Source: Thermoanaerobacterales bacterium (GTDB taxonomy: Bacteria > Bacillota > Thermosediminibacteria > Thermosediminibacterales > Tepidanaerobacteraceae). Taken from it: 64,000 nucleotides of DNA. The stretch is taken from positions 1 through 64,000 of the forward strand of contig DUMA01000038.1 in the NCBI GenBank assembly GCA_012840135.1, given 5' to 3'. Below the pieces are notes generated by a model. That model made no database searches. It worked only from the letters and a program-made list of their open reading frames with translations, and was not told the origin of the DNA. The position numbers were made by a program, and so were the translations under genes. Within the stretch, counting starts at the first letter, position 1. Every line of letters starts with the position of its first letter. This document shows, piece by piece, positions 32,302 to 42,772 of this stretch.

Positions 32302-33423
32302 ATGGACATAAGTAAACATGGGGAGGAGATTATAATAAATCCGGGATTAGAATTTGCAAGACAGGATATTTTAAATCTTGAACCGTATAAACCTTCAAAA
32401 GAAAAGTGCAGTATAAAGCTTGATGCCAATGAAAGCCCCTATGATATCCCGCTGGAGGTCAAAGAGCGCATCTGGCAGAGACTGAAACGTGAAAAAATAA
32501 ATTTCTACTATGACCCCAGCTGTGATGAGTTAAGAGAAGAACTTTCAAAATATGTAGGGGTGAGCACCGAGCAAATATTTGTGGGCAGCGGCTCCGATGA
32601 GATAATCAGTGATCTGCTATTTGCCTTTGCGGGCCCCGGCCGGGATGTAATAATTCCGGTACCAGCCTTTTCCAGTTATGAAATATTTGCCACTGTTTGT
32701 GGGGCAAGAGTAATAAAGGTACCTCTACTACTGGAACAAAAGGAAGGCTTCTGGCGATGGGATCTGGATGTAGAAGCTATGAAAAAGCACTTCAGCAAAG
32801 AACAGCCTCAGATGATGTTTTTATGTTATCCCAACAATCCCACCGGTGATTACTTCAGCGAAGAGAAAATCCTCGATCTCATAGAATCTTTTTATGGAAT
32901 CGTGGCAGTGGATGAGGCTTATTTTGAATTCGGAAGGAAGACTTTTGCAAACCGCCTTTCAAAATATCCTCATGTGGCTGTCATCCGTACTTTTTCAAAA
33001 GTATTTTCAATGGCGGGTCTGCGGGTAGGTTATGCTATAGCCCATGAATCCATAATCAACCAGTTATATAAGGTGAAACTTCCATATAATGTTACGCTGT
33101 TTTCACAGATCGCCGCAGTCGAGATATTGAAGAGCCTTGAGTGGGTGTGGAACTTAAGAGACGAACTGGTAAAATCTCGTAATGAGCTTAAGGCTGAATT
33201 GGGTAAGATGCCTGGTATAAGAGTTTATCCGAGTTCTACAAATTTCCTCTTGTGTGAATTTGAAAAGCCCAGGGACGTGGTCTACGAAAAGCTGCTGGAA
33301 AAGGGCATTCTCACGCGCAAGCTCAACGGCGAAAAGTTGGAAAATGTTCTGAGATTTTGCGTCGGAAGTCCTGAGCAAAATAAGGTTCTGGTGGATGCGT
33401 TGAGTCAAATCCTGGCGGAATGA
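32302..33423 (+). CDS. hisC: Histidinol-phosphate aminotransferase
   Basis: 373 aa, ATG behind GAGGAG. PLP-dependent fold I enzyme: KLDANESPYDIP, CYPNNPTGDYFS and PLP lysine Lys233 in RTFSKVFSMAGLRVGY. It transfers an amino group from glutamate to imidazole acetol phosphate. The operon position separates it from the related cobD at 24.2 kb. Confidence 0.94.
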   Translation: MDISKHGEEIIINPGLEFARQDILNLEPYKPSKEKCSIKLDANESPYDIPLEVKERIWQRLKREKINFYYDPSCDELREELSKYVGVSTEQIFVGSGSDEIISDLLFAFAGPGRDVIIPVPAFSSYEIFATVCGARVIKVPLLLEQKEGFWRWDLDVEAMKKHFSKEQPQMMFLCYPNNPTGDYFSEEKILDLIESFYGIVAVDEAYFEFGRKTFANRLSKYPHVAVIRTFSKVFSMAGLRVGYAIAHESIINQLYKVKLPYNVTLFSQIAAVEILKSLEWVWNLRDELVKSRNELKAELGKMPGIRVYPSSTNFLLCEFEKPRDVVYEKLLEKGILTRKLNGEKLENVLRFCVGSPEQNKVLVDALSQILAE

Positions 33424-33459
33424 ATTTTCTGCTTCATTTTATAGAAAGAAGTGAAATTC

Positions 33460-34047
33460 ATGGAAAGAAGCGCTGAAATTTCAAGAAAGACGGCAGAAAC
33501 TGATATAAATGCAAAGTTAAATTTAGATGGCACAGGGAAGAGTTTGATTCAAACTCCCGTGGGGTTTTTCAACCATATGTTGAATCTATTTTCCCGCCAT
33601 GCCCTTTTTGACCTGGAACTTACGGCTACCGGGGATGTAGAGGTGGATTTCCATCATCTAGTGGAAGATGCCGGTATAGTTCTTGGAGAAGCTTTTCTGA
33701 AGGCATTGAAGGGAAAGGAGTCAATCCGCCGATACGGAAGCTTTTATGTGCCCATGGATGAATCCCTGGGTTTTTCGGCTGTAGACATCAGCGGAAGGCC
33801 TTATCTTTTTTTCAGGGCGGATTTTTTGAAAAATAAGGTGGGAGAGTTTGATGTTGAACTGGTGGAAGAGTTTTTCAGGGCTTTCGTAAACAGCGCAAAA
33901 ATAACGCTACATGCGGAGGTCATACGGGGCAGCAATACCCACCACATGATAGAAAGTGTTTTTAAAGCCTTTGCTAGAGCATTGCGGGAAGCGGTAAGCT
34001 TTGATGAGCGTGAAAAAGGCGTACCTTCAACAAAGGGAATTTTATAG
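33460..34047 (+). CDS. hisB: Imidazoleglycerol-phosphate dehydratase
   Basis: 195 aa from ATG 33460 (the family's normal length); a GTG three codons earlier is the alternative. Contains [35 protein letters not shown] and [28 protein letters not shown] with the histidine clusters that bind two manganese ions. Removes water from imidazoleglycerol phosphate. Monofunctional, without the phosphatase domain. Confidence 0.96.
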   Translation: MERSAEISRKTAETDINAKLNLDGTGKSLIQTPVGFFNHMLNLFSRHALFDLELTATGDVEVDFHHLVEDAGIVLGEAFLKALKGKESIRRYGSFYVPMDESLGFSAVDISGRPYLFFRADFLKNKVGEFDVELVEEFFRAFVNSAKITLHAEVIRGSNTHHMIESVFKAFARALREAVSFDEREKGVPSTKGIL

Positions 34048-34114
34048 GTCAAAATGCTTTTAAAAGACGGCAATGTATTTTACAGTCAGGATATGCATAA
34101 AGGAGGATGCATTC

Positions 34115-34726
34115 TTGATAGGCATCATCGATTATGGTATGGGAAATCTGATGAGTGTCCAAAAAGCTTTTGAAAAAATGGGCTTTAAGGCAAAGTTGCT
34201 CAAGAATCAACAGGATTTGGAAGATGTGAAATCAATGGTCCTGCCGGGAGTAGGAGCTTTTGAAGATGCCATTGACAGCCTTAAATCTTTTGGCTGGATA
34301 GAAGTTATTTATGATGCTGTAAAAGCCGGAATGCCCTTTTTGGGCATATGCCTTGGCATGCAGCTTTTGTTTGAAGAAAGTTTTGAAGGTGGCCATTTCG
34401 AAGGGTTGGGTCTCATAAAAGGTTCTGTAAGAAAACTTGAGCCGCATCAAAAAAATCTCAAGGTCCCTCATATGGGCTGGAACAGCGTTAAAAAAACTAG
34501 AGATTCTCGTTTATTGGCTAATATCCCCGATAACACCGACTTTTATTTTGTACACTCTTATTACTGTGATCCCCGGGAGAATGTAACCACAGGGGTTACA
34601 GAATATGATGGTCTTTTTTCATCCTGCATCGAAAAATACAATGTTTTCGGTGTGCAGTTCCATCCTGAAAAAAGCAGCCGGTTTGGACTGCATATTTTAA
34701 AAAACTTTGGAGAGATGGCCGGATGA
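34115..34726 (+). CDS. hisH: Imidazole glycerol phosphate synthase, glutaminase subunit
   Basis: 203 aa from TTG 34115, four bases beyond AAGGAGGATGC; this restores the family start (M)IGIIDYGMGN. Class I glutamine amidotransferase with Cys79 in FLGICLGMQLLFE and the His-Glu pair in VFGVQFHPEKS. Supplies ammonia to HisF. Its end overlaps the hisA start by four bases. Confidence 0.96.
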   Translation: MIGIIDYGMGNLMSVQKAFEKMGFKAKLLKNQQDLEDVKSMVLPGVGAFEDAIDSLKSFGWIEVIYDAVKAGMPFLGICLGMQLLFEESFEGGHFEGLGLIKGSVRKLEPHQKNLKVPHMGWNSVKKTRDSRLLANIPDNTDFYFVHSYYCDPRENVTTGVTEYDGLFSSCIEKYNVFGVQFHPEKSSRFGLHILKNFGEMAG

Positions 34727-35457
34727 TAATATATCCTGCTATAGATATTAAGGGCGGTCGGTGTGTAAGACTTGCGCAGGGGGATTTTTCAAAAGAAACA
34801 GTGTTTTCGCAAGACCCGGTAGAAGTGGCCCAAAAATGGGAGAACTTGGGTGCCTCATGGATTCACATAGTAGATCTGGATGGTGCAAAACTGGGCAGTC
34901 CGCAGAATTTTGAGTTAATCAAGCAGATCCGGGAAAAAACAAAGGTGGATATCCAGGTGGGCGGGGGTATAAGGGATTTAGATACCGCAAAAAGATATTT
35001 CGATTCAGGAATTGATCGGCTTATACTGGGATCAGCGGTTATAGAATCTCCGGCTATGGTAAAAGAAGCTATTATAGATTTCGGCCCAGAAAAGATAGCG
35101 GTAGGAGTCGATGTAAATAATAATTTTGTAGCCCTGAGAGGCTGGACCAGCACATCCACAGTTACCCTTGAGCAGGCTCTGGAAAAACTTTGTGAGCTAA
35201 ATATAAGAAGGATAATCTATACTGATATATCAAGAGATGGTATGATGTCAGGCCCCGACATGAAAGGCCTGGAAAAAATTTTGCATTTTAAGCATTTTTC
35301 AGTGATAGCATCGGGGGGCATTTCATCGATGGATGATATAAAAAGATTATCATTTTATGAGATGCAGGGCCTTGAAGGAGTCATTATAGGAAAGGCACTA
35401 TACAGCGGAAATCTTCACCTGGATGAATTAATAAAAAGGTTTTCTGCATCAGCCTAA
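34723..35457 (+). CDS. hisA: ProFAR isomerase
   Basis: 244 aa beta/alpha barrel, starting in an ATGA overlap with hisH. AIDIKGGRCVRLAQGD with the catalytic aspartate near the start, QVGGGIRD, and YTDISRDGMMSGPD with the second aspartate are present. Converts ProFAR to PRFAR by an Amadori rearrangement. Confidence 0.96.
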   Translation: MIIYPAIDIKGGRCVRLAQGDFSKETVFSQDPVEVAQKWENLGASWIHIVDLDGAKLGSPQNFELIKQIREKTKVDIQVGGGIRDLDTAKRYFDSGIDRLILGSAVIESPAMVKEAIIDFGPEKIAVGVDVNNNFVALRGWTSTSTVTLEQALEKLCELNIRRIIYTDISRDGMMSGPDMKGLEKILHFKHFSVIASGGISSMDDIKRLSFYEMQGLEGVIIGKALYSGNLHLDELIKRFSASA

Positions 35458-35508
35458 AAACGCTACAAATAAAATTTCGAAAATACTTTTAAAGGTGAGG
35501 ACGGATAT

Positions 35509-36264
35509 ATGCTCAAAAAAAGGATAATCCCCTGCCTTGACGTAAAGGATGGGCGGGTTGTAAAGGGTACGAACTTCGTAAACCTGCGGGATGCTGGGGA
35601 CCCTGTAGAGCTGGCAGCCTTTTACGACAGGGAAGGGGCCGATGAGGTGGTATTTCTCGATATAACCGCATCGGCCGAAAGACGAAAGACCACGGTGGAA
35701 ATGGTAAGAAGGGCTGCACAGGAAGTATTCATTCCTCTCACGGTGGGCGGCGGTATCTCGAGCATTGATGATATAAGAAATCTGCTCATGGCCGGGGCTG
35801 ACAAGGTATCTCTGAATACTGCGGCCGTTCAAAATCCCGATTTGATATATGAGGGAGCCAGGCGTTTCGGCAGCCAGTGCATTGTGCTGGCCTGTGATGC
35901 CAAAAGGAAAGGCAACGGCTGGGAAGTGTATATACACGGCGGGCGAACTGCTACTGGCATTGATGCCCTGAAATGGATAGATAAAGCAGTGAAACTGGGA
36001 GCCGGTGAAATCCTCCTAACCAGCATGGATACAGATGGTACCAAGGACGGCTATGATGTGGAACTCACCAGGGCAGTTGCTGAAATAGTAAAAGTGCCGG
36101 TGATAGCATCGGGCGGTGCAGGTAAAATAGAGCATTTCAAAGAAGTTTTTAGACAGGGAGGGGCTGATGCAGCCCTTGCAGCGTCAGTATTTCATTACGG
36201 AACTTACAGTATACGGCAGGTCAAACAATATCTGCAGCAAGAAGGGATTGAAGTAAGATTATGA
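35509..36264 (+). CDS. hisF: Imidazole glycerol phosphate synthase, cyclase subunit
   Basis: 251 aa barrel paralogous to His[20 protein letters not shown] at the start (Asp11), [10 protein letters not shown], and [15 protein letters not shown] (second aspartate) identify it; [11 protein letters not shown] follows. Uses ammonia from HisH to make imidazole glycerol phosphate and AICAR. ATG lies behind AAAGGTGAGG. Confidence 0.96.
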   Translation: MLKKRIIPCLDVKDGRVVKGTNFVNLRDAGDPVELAAFYDREGADEVVFLDITASAERRKTTVEMVRRAAQEVFIPLTVGGGISSIDDIRNLLMAGADKVSLNTAAVQNPDLIYEGARRFGSQCIVLACDAKRKGNGWEVYIHGGRTATGIDALKWIDKAVKLGAGEILLTSMDTDGTKDGYDVELTRAVAEIVKVPVIASGGAGKIEHFKEVFRQGGADAALAASVFHYGTYSIRQVKQYLQQEGIEVRL

Positions 36265-36959
36265 ACGGCACAGACAACATCCTTTTCGATGAGAAGGGAT
36301 TAATACCGGCAATACTTCAGGATGAGAAAACCGGTGAAGTTTTGATGATGGCCTATATGAACAGCGATGCGCTGAAAAAAACCCTGGAGACCGGGAGAGC
36401 ATGGTTTTACAGCAGAAAGCGGAAAACACTGTGGCAGAAAGGCGAGAACAGCGGCAATTTTCAGGAAGTAAAAGAAATCCTTTACGATTGCGATGGGGAT
36501 GCTTTGCTTTTGAAAGTAGATCCAAAGGGACCGGCATGTCATACTGGAAAAAGGTCATGTTTTTACAGAAGCCTGGTGGCGGCAAATGATGCTGGGGAAA
36601 CTTCGAAACTTCCTGACCATGATACAAACAATAATGAAGATAATGAAAAAGAACAAATGGAAAAAAAAGAAAATGTCGAATTTGAGATCCTTGAAGAACT
36701 TGTATCCATCATTGATTCCAGATTCAATGAACTGCCGGAAAATTCCTATGTGGCAAAGCTCTACAAAGGCGGCAGAGAAAGGATATTAAAAAAAGTAGGC
36801 GAGGAAGCTGCCGAAGTCGTTATAGCATCCATGAGTGAAAAAAGAGGCGATATCATCTACGAGGCTGCCGATTTAATTTTTCACTTGCTCATAGCACTGC
36901 GCTATGACGGCATATCCCTTCAGGAAATTATGGATGAATTGGAAAGGCGAAGAAAATGA
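36261..36959 (+). CDS. hisIE: Bifunctional PRA-CH / PRA-PP hydrolase
   Basis: 232 aa, start overlapping the hisF stop. N-terminal HisI (about 1-105): [44 protein letters not shown] charged linker (about 106-135) leads to C-terminal HisE (about 136-230) with [20 protein letters not shown] and [13 protein letters not shown]. It performs steps two and three of the pathway. Last gene of the operon. Confidence 0.95.
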   Translation: MNGTDNILFDEKGLIPAILQDEKTGEVLMMAYMNSDALKKTLETGRAWFYSRKRKTLWQKGENSGNFQEVKEILYDCDGDALLLKVDPKGPACHTGKRSCFYRSLVAANDAGETSKLPDHDTNNNEDNEKEQMEKKENVEFEILEELVSIIDSRFNELPENSYVAKLYKGGRERILKKVGEEAAEVVIASMSEKRGDIIYEAADLIFHLLIALRYDGISLQEIMDELERRRK

Positions 36960-37102
36960 AAGCAAGAACTGCATTTAGGCGATTATAAAAAACTTGGCTG
37001 GGAAAATACAACCATCTAGAAAATCAACAATATAAACTGTGATAGAAAGCTGATAAACTTGGTAGAAGGAGAAATGGAATAATATATTTAAGAAATGTTA
37101 TT

Positions 37103-37126
37103 TAGCCCGAAAGGGCTATTTTTTTT
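37103..37126 (+). terminator. Terminator after the histidine operon
   Basis: TAGCCC-GAAA-GGGCTA and eight T, 145 bases after hisIE; the bases between show no reading frame. Confidence 0.85.
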
Positions 37127-37240
37127 GAAAAAACACGAAACAAAAGAAGGAAAACTGTTTTTTATGTAGAAACATAATATACAGTGAACAAAATCTTATA
37201 AATGAACAAAATTTCATTTTTATTATGGGGGAAGGTAAGT

Positions 37241-38686
37241 ATGGCTATACCGGTTAAAATGCCTAAAATAGGGCTGTCGGATGAGAGTGCCATCATTGCA
37301 AAATGGCATAAGAAAAAGGGAGAACAGGTGAAAGCAGGGGAAGTGCTGTTTACTATCGAGACCGACAAATCCACCTTTGATGTTGAAGCAGAGGTTGATG
37401 GCATACTACTGGATGTATTTTATAACGAAGGAGATGAAGTCCAGGTATTAACAGATGTCGGTATAATTGGTAGGGAAGGAGAAAACATTGGCGACATTAT
37501 TCCCAGCCAGGGAAAACATAAGAGTCAGTCTGAAACTCAAAAGCAGCAAGTTTCGGAAGCAAAAAGCATAGAAGTAGAGTTATCTTTAAAAGATGCTGCT
37601 GAAAAGGCAGATTCTGACTTGTTGACCAGAGTGGTGGAAAAAGGGGCTGTAAAGATTTCACCCCGGGCCAGGGGCCTTGCCGAAAGGGCGGGAGTGGACT
37701 TCAGGTTAGCAAACGCTACAGGTCCCGAGGGCAGGATCATTGAAAGGGACATATTAGCACTTATAGAAAAAGGGCCGGTATTTACTCCTGCTGCAAAAGA
37801 AGAGTATCTAAAAAAGGATATGGATTTGCAATTAACTGAGGGAACGGGCATTGGAGGTAGGATAACCACAGAAGATATTCAGAAGAATTCCGAAGAACAA
37901 GAGGTGACGAAGGCACCTTTAATGATAGCTGAAGAGCCGGACAGACGGGAGACTATAGAAAAGCCGGCTTTAGAGGAACTTCGAAAGGGTGTGAAGTATA
38001 AAGAAGTTAGATTCACCAATATAAGAAAGCTCATCGCTAAAAATATGATGAGATCTCTTTCCACCACAGCCCAACTGACCAGTAATGCTTCCTTTGACGC
38101 CACAGAAATACTGGCTTACAGGGAAAAAATCAAGGCAAACGGGAAGAAGTACGGGCTGGAAAATATAACATTAAACGATATGGTACTATATGCCGTTTCC
38201 AGGACACTTCCAAATCATCCGGATCTGAATGCTCATCTTGTAGATGAAACCATGCTTATATTCGAAAATGTGCACCTTGGCGTGGCAATTGATACAGAAA
38301 GAGGCCTGATGGTGCCCACAATATTTAATGCAAACCTGAAATCCTTAAATGAAATTTCAAGAGAGGTAAAACAACTGGCCGAACAATGCAGAAAAGGCAC
38401 TATAAACCCCGATTATCTTAAGGGAGGAACTTTTACGGTGACAAACCTGGGAGCAATGGATGTGGAACATTTTACACCAATTCTGAATCCGCCTCAAACT
38501 GGCATTCTTGGAGTCTGCTCAATAACCTATAGACCCAGACCTGTAAATGGCCAGTATGAATATTACCCAGCCATGGGATTATCCCTCACTTTCGACCACA
38601 GGGCGGTGGACGGGGCTCCGGCAGCGAGATTTTTGAAGGACCTCAAGACAAACCTGGAGAACTTCAGCCTTCTGCTGGCAAGATAA
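37241..38686 (+). CDS. 2-oxoacid dehydrogenase E2 (dihydrolipoamide acyltransferase) with two E3-binding domains
   Basis: 481 aa from ATG 37241 behind GGGGGAAGG. Domains in order: one lipoyl domain (about 1-80, lipoyl lysine in ETDKSTFD), a linker, a peripheral subunit-binding domain (about 139-180, ISPRARGLAERAG...GPEGRIIERDI), a second, more divergent one (about 181-214, FTPAAKEEYLKK...GIGGRITTEDI), and the catalytic domain with His453 in DHRAVDGAPAARF. It forms the core of the complex whose E3 and E1 are encoded next. Pyruvate, acetoin or branched-chain acid as substrate cannot be distinguished. Confidence 0.93.
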   Translation: MAIPVKMPKIGLSDESAIIAKWHKKKGEQVKAGEVLFTIETDKSTFDVEAEVDGILLDVFYNEGDEVQVLTDVGIIGREGENIGDIIPSQGKHKSQSETQKQQVSEAKSIEVELSLKDAAEKADSDLLTRVVEKGAVKISPRARGLAERAGVDFRLANATGPEGRIIERDILALIEKGPVFTPAAKEEYLKKDMDLQLTEGTGIGGRITTEDIQKNSEEQEVTKAPLMIAEEPDRRETIEKPALEELRKGVKYKEVRFTNIRKLIAKNMMRSLSTTAQLTSNASFDATEILAYREKIKANGKKYGLENITLNDMVLYAVSRTLPNHPDLNAHLVDETMLIFENVHLGVAIDTERGLMVPTIFNANLKSLNEISREVKQLAEQCRKGTINPDYLKGGTFTVTNLGAMDVEHFTPILNPPQTGILGVCSITYRPRPVNGQYEYYPAMGLSLTFDHRAVDGAPAARFLKDLKTNLENFSLLLAR

Positions 38687-38818
38687 TTCTTGGCAAAATA
38701 GAGTTTTTTTATCATTATTAAAGCATAGGCAGTAGTTTTTGGTTTTATATTTGCCTGATGGAGATGCTTGACAGGCTAAAATATTTCTAAAATATTTATT
38801 GTTAGCAGGTGATAAAAC

Positions 38819-40183
38819 ATGGTTTATGATTTGATAGTTATCGGTGGCGGACCGGCCGGTTATCTGGGAGCAGAAAGGGCTGCTCAGGCAGGCTTTAAAA
38901 CGCTTCTGATTGAGAAGAGATTTCTCGGCGGGGTATGCCTTAATGAAGGCTGTATACCTACAAAGACCATGCTATACTCGGCTAAAATTTTTGAAGGAGC
39001 AAAGCATGGCGAAAAATATGGAGTTGTAGCCGAAGGAATTAAATTAAACCATGAAGCGGTAATGGCCAGAAAAAACAAAGTGGTAAAAATGCTGGTTTCC
39101 GGCGTCAGGTCCCAGCTTAAAAGCTGTGATGTAGTCGTTATTGAGGGTGCAGGCGAAATAAGAGGCAAAGCTGCAGAAGGATATGAAGTAAACGCAAACG
39201 GAGAAACATTTGTAGGTAAAAGGCTTTTGATTGCCACCGGTTCTGAATCCCTGATACCAGCCATTCCAGGAGCAAAGGAAGGTATGGAAAAGGGCATTGT
39301 ACTAACCAATAGGGAAATACTGGACATACAAAAGGTACCAGATTCCCTTGCCATCATAGGCGGAGGGGTAATAGGCCTGGAGATGGCTTCTTATTTTAAT
39401 TCTGCTGGGTGTAAAGTGACGGTCATTGAAATGCTGGATCACGTTGCCGGAAATACCGACAGAGAACTTGCACAAATTATCATGAAAAACTATGAGAAAA
39501 AAGGCATTGTCTTCAACCTGAACTCAAAAGTTACAGGGATAAAAGACAATACGGTTTTTTACGAAGTAAATGGTCAGGCTAGTTCCGTAGAAGCAGAAAA
39601 AATACTGATGAGCATAGGCAGAAAACCTGTGACTTTCGGTCTGGGCATTGAAAACATAGGCGTAGAGATTGAAAGAGGCCGTATAAAAACTGATGAAACT
39701 GGCAAGACCAACATCCCTCATGTTTACGCTGCAGGTGACGTAAATGGTGTTTCCATGCTGGCCCATACGGCTTACCGTGAAGCTGAAGTTTGTGTCAACA
39801 ACATGCTGGGCAAAAAGGATATAGTCAGGTATAATGCTATTCCTTCAGTCATATATACAAATCCCGAAGTGGCTTCAGTGGGCGAGACAGAAGAGTCAGC
39901 CAGGAATAAGGGAATAGATTTTGAAAAATCTACCATTTCTATGCGGTTCAGTGGCAGATACATGGCTGAAAATGAACAAGGAGACGGGATATGTAAAGTT
40001 CTGGCAGATAAAAAGAACGGCAGGATCATAGGCGTCCACATGATAGGGAATTATTCCTCGGAGATCATTTATGGTGCTGCATTAATGATAGAAACGGAGA
40101 TGCGGGTAAAAGATGTAAAACAGCTTGTTTTCCCGCACCCCACAGTTTCTGAAATTATCAGGGAAGCCATATTTAAATTTTAA
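38819..40183 (+). CDS. lpdA: Dihydrolipoyl dehydrogenase (E3)
   Basis: 454 aa, ATG behind CAGGTGAT. FAD-binding GGGPAGYLGAERAAQAG, redox-active disulfide Cys40/Cys45 in GGVCLNEGCIPTKT, NAD-binding GGGVIGLEMAS and C-terminal HPTVSE with the catalytic His-Glu pair. Reoxidises the lipoyl arm of the E2 encoded just upstream. A separate E3 is cut by the left edge of the window. Confidence 0.96.
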   Translation: MVYDLIVIGGGPAGYLGAERAAQAGFKTLLIEKRFLGGVCLNEGCIPTKTMLYSAKIFEGAKHGEKYGVVAEGIKLNHEAVMARKNKVVKMLVSGVRSQLKSCDVVVIEGAGEIRGKAAEGYEVNANGETFVGKRLLIATGSESLIPAIPGAKEGMEKGIVLTNREILDIQKVPDSLAIIGGGVIGLEMASYFNSAGCKVTVIEMLDHVAGNTDRELAQIIMKNYEKKGIVFNLNSKVTGIKDNTVFYEVNGQASSVEAEKILMSIGRKPVTFGLGIENIGVEIERGRIKTDETGKTNIPHVYAAGDVNGVSMLAHTAYREAEVCVNNMLGKKDIVRYNAIPSVIYTNPEVASVGETEESARNKGIDFEKSTISMRFSGRYMAENEQGDGICKVLADKKNGRIIGVHMIGNYSSEIIYGAALMIETEMRVKDVKQLVFPHPTVSEIIREAIFKF

Positions 40184-40203
40184 TTTTACAGGGGGAAATC
40201 AAG

Positions 40204-42675
40204 ATGTCAAAGGCTATTTTCATTGATCCAAAGGAAACGCGAAAAAGTGGTTGGATTACTTTCAAAGACATTCCGGTAAACCAGTATAGCAAAAGCATAG
40301 ATGATGAAAAAATGAATTTTTCAAAAGAAGATTTTTTAAGGATTTACCGTGATATGGCCATAATAAGGGAATTCGAAACCATGCTCTATATGGTCAGGAC
40401 TACAGGCGAGTATGAAGGTATAACGTATAAGTATACCGGGCCAGCCCATCTTTCCCTGGGGCAGGAGGCATCGGCAGTAGGTCAGGCATATATCCTGGAT
40501 AAGGATGATTATATTTTTGGCTCCCACAGGAGCCATGGGGAGATAATAGCCAAAGCCATGTCCTGCATTCAAAAGATGAGTGATGATGAACTGGTTGAAA
40601 TCATGAAGAACACCTTTGGAGGAGCTATACTCAAGGTCGTTGAAGGGAAACAGAAAGATAAAAACAGCGTAAAGGAACTAGCCATTGACTTTTTCATCTA
40701 TGGCGCTATGGCGGAGATATTCGGCCGGGAAAACGGATTTGCCAGAGGTTTGGGCAATTCCATGCATGTCTTTTTTACTCCCTTTGGCATTTATCCGAAC
40801 AATGCCATAGTGGGTGGTTCAGCTCCCATAGCCATTGGAGCAGCTTTGTACAAGAAAGTGAATAAAAAGAAAGGCATGGTCATCTGCAATGTGGGCGATG
40901 GTGCATTAGGATGCGGTCCTGTGTGGGAAGCTATGAACATGGCAGCTATGGATCAGTTTAAAACACTATGGGAGGAAGGATACAAAGGTGGTCTTCCCAT
41001 TATATTCAATTTCTTCGACAACCAGTACGGCATGGGTGGTCAAACCAACGGAGAAACCATGGGATATCAGATGCTGGCGAGAATTGGAGCCGGAATCAAC
41101 CCTGAGCAGATGTACGCTGAAAGAATTGATGGATATAATCCCCTGGCAGTGATAGATGCCATAAAGAGAAAGAAAAAATTAATAGAAGAAAATCAGGGCC
41201 CTGTTTTACTGGATACGGTGACATACAGGTTGACCGGTCATTCACCTTCCGACGCGGAAACGTACAGGACCAAAGAAGAACTTGATGCGTGGAAGGCAAT
41301 AGATCCTTTAGAAACCTTTAAAGATGATTTGGTAAATGCCGGTATTGCTTCACGAGAAGAAATCAATGAGATACGTCAATACAGCAAAGAATTAATTTTT
41401 AAGATATTCAAGCTGGCTATTGATGATAGTGTATCACCCAGAATAGACCTTGTAAAAAATCCAGATTTTATAGGTAATGTAATGTTCTCAAATCAAAGAA
41501 TCGAAAAAATGGAAGACAGGGAATGTGATGTCCTGATTCCAAAAGAAGAAAATCCAAGGGTGAAACAGATTAAAAACAAAATCAGGGTTGGAGTACAGGG
41601 TGATAAACCCGTTTCAAAGATAAAGACTTTCCAACTTAGAGATGCAATCTTTGAGTCTATAATCGACAAATTTTATGCGGATCCTACTTTGATAGCTTAT
41701 GGCGAGGATAATAGGGATTGGGGCGGTGCTTTCGGTGTTTACAAGGGTCTTACAGAATCGCTTCCCTATCACAGATTTTTCAATGCTCCAATCTCCGAAG
41801 CTGCCATAGTGGGTTCGGCTGTAGGATATGCCCTTTGCGGCGGCAGAGTGGTTGTGGAGTTGATGTATGCGGACTTTATGGGAAGGGCTGGGGATGAGAT
41901 TTTCAACCAGTTGTCTAAATGGCAGGCCATGAGCGCCGGAGTTTTGAAAATGCCGGTAGTTCTGCGCATGTCTGTAGGTGCCAAGTATGGTGCGCAGCAT
42001 TCCCAGGACTGGACGTCCATATGCGCCCATATTCCGGGCCTTAAAGTGGTATATCCCGCAACACCGTATGATGCTAAGGGTATAATGAATACTGCACTGA
42101 TGGGAACAGACCCGGTGGTGTTCATGGAAAGCCAGAAGATTTACGATATAGGAGAATTATTCCGCAAGGAAGGCGTGCCCGAGGGGTATTATGAGATTCC
42201 CATCGGTGAACCGGACATTAAAAAAGAGGGTAAAGATATAACAATACTGACTATAGGGCCTACCCTTTACCAGGCAGTAGAGGCGGCAAAGGTACTTGAG
42301 CAAAAATACGGTGTCGATGCGGAAATAATCGATGCAAGATCGGTGGTACCTTTTAATTATGAAAAAGTCATAGAATCGGTGAAAAAGACCGGCAAGATAG
42401 TACTGGCCAGTGATGAATGCGAGCGAGGTTCTATTCTGAACGATTTTGCGCGAAACATCACCGAACTTGCTTTTGATTACCTGGATGCCCCACCGGTTGT
42501 CATTGGTGCAAAAAATTGGATAACACCAGCCTACGAACTGGAAAAATATTTCTATCCACAGGCGGATTGGATAATAGATGCCATCCATGAAAAAATAATT
42601 CCCTTAAAAGATCACATACCGTTAAATAATTTTACTAGACTAGAGCAGATAAGATTGAATAAACTTGGTGTATAG
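40204..42675 (+). CDS. 2-oxoacid dehydrogenase E1, alpha and beta fused
   Basis: 823 aa, ATG behind AGGGGGAAAT. Residues about 35-430 form the alpha chain: GPAHLSLGQEASAVG, SHRSHGEIIAKAM, thiamine motif GDGALGCGPVWEA (about 234) through FFDNQYGMGG (about 272), and RLTGHSPSDAETYR. From about residue 475 the beta chain follows: AYGEDNRDWGGAFGVYKGL, APISEAAIVGSAVGYAL, GAKYGAQHSQDW and DARSVVPFNYE. Most bacteria encode alpha and beta separately; here one chain holds both with a linker (about 430-475) between. It decarboxylates a 2-oxoacid (or acetoin) and loads the acyl group on the E2 lipoyl arm. Confidence 0.92.
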   Translation: MSKAIFIDPKETRKSGWITFKDIPVNQYSKSIDDEKMNFSKEDFLRIYRDMAIIREFETMLYMVRTTGEYEGITYKYTGPAHLSLGQEASAVGQAYILDKDDYIFGSHRSHGEIIAKAMSCIQKMSDDELVEIMKNTFGGAILKVVEGKQKDKNSVKELAIDFFIYGAMAEIFGRENGFARGLGNSMHVFFTPFGIYPNNAIVGGSAPIAIGAALYKKVNKKKGMVICNVGDGALGCGPVWEAMNMAAMDQFKTLWEEGYKGGLPIIFNFFDNQYGMGGQTNGETMGYQMLARIGAGINPEQMYAERIDGYNPLAVIDAIKRKKKLIEENQGPVLLDTVTYRLTGHSPSDAETYRTKEELDAWKAIDPLETFKDDLVNAGIASREEINEIRQYSKELIFKIFKLAIDDSVSPRIDLVKNPDFIGNVMFSNQRIEKMEDRECDVLIPKEENPRVKQIKNKIRVGVQGDKPVSKIKTFQLRDAIFESIIDKFYADPTLIAYGEDNRDWGGAFGVYKGLTESLPYHRFFNAPISEAAIVGSAVGYALCGGRVVVELMYADFMGRAGDEIFNQLSKWQAMSAGVLKMPVVLRMSVGAKYGAQHSQDWTSICAHIPGLKVVYPATPYDAKGIMNTALMGTDPVVFMESQKIYDIGELFRKEGVPEGYYEIPIGEPDIKKEGKDITILTIGPTLYQAVEAAKVLEQKYGVDAEIIDARSVVPFNYEKVIESVKKTGKIVLASDECERGSILNDFARNITELAFDYLDAPPVVIGAKNWITPAYELEKYFYPQADWIIDAIHEKIIPLKDHIPLNNFTRLEQIRLNKLGV

Positions 42676-42728
42676 CATAAAAAGCATTTGACATCTTTTT
42701 GTAAAAAATATACTATGGAATTGTAAAA

Positions 42729-42756
42729 AGCCCGCAGAATTCTTTTCTGCGGGCTT
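42729..42756 (+). terminator. Terminator between E1 and the SorC-type regulator gene
   Basis: AAGCCCGCAGA-ATTCTT-TTCTGCGGGCTT, an 11-base-pair stem with no long T run. Its end is only three bases from the GGGAGG ribosome-binding site of the next gene, so it may also limit translation of that gene. Confidence 0.7.
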
Positions 42757-42772
42757 ATTGGGAGGATTAATA

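Noticed and set aside
36401-36789. Two extra plus-strand frames inside hisIE
   Set aside because: Low-complexity, lysine-rich shadows of the hisIE reading frame.
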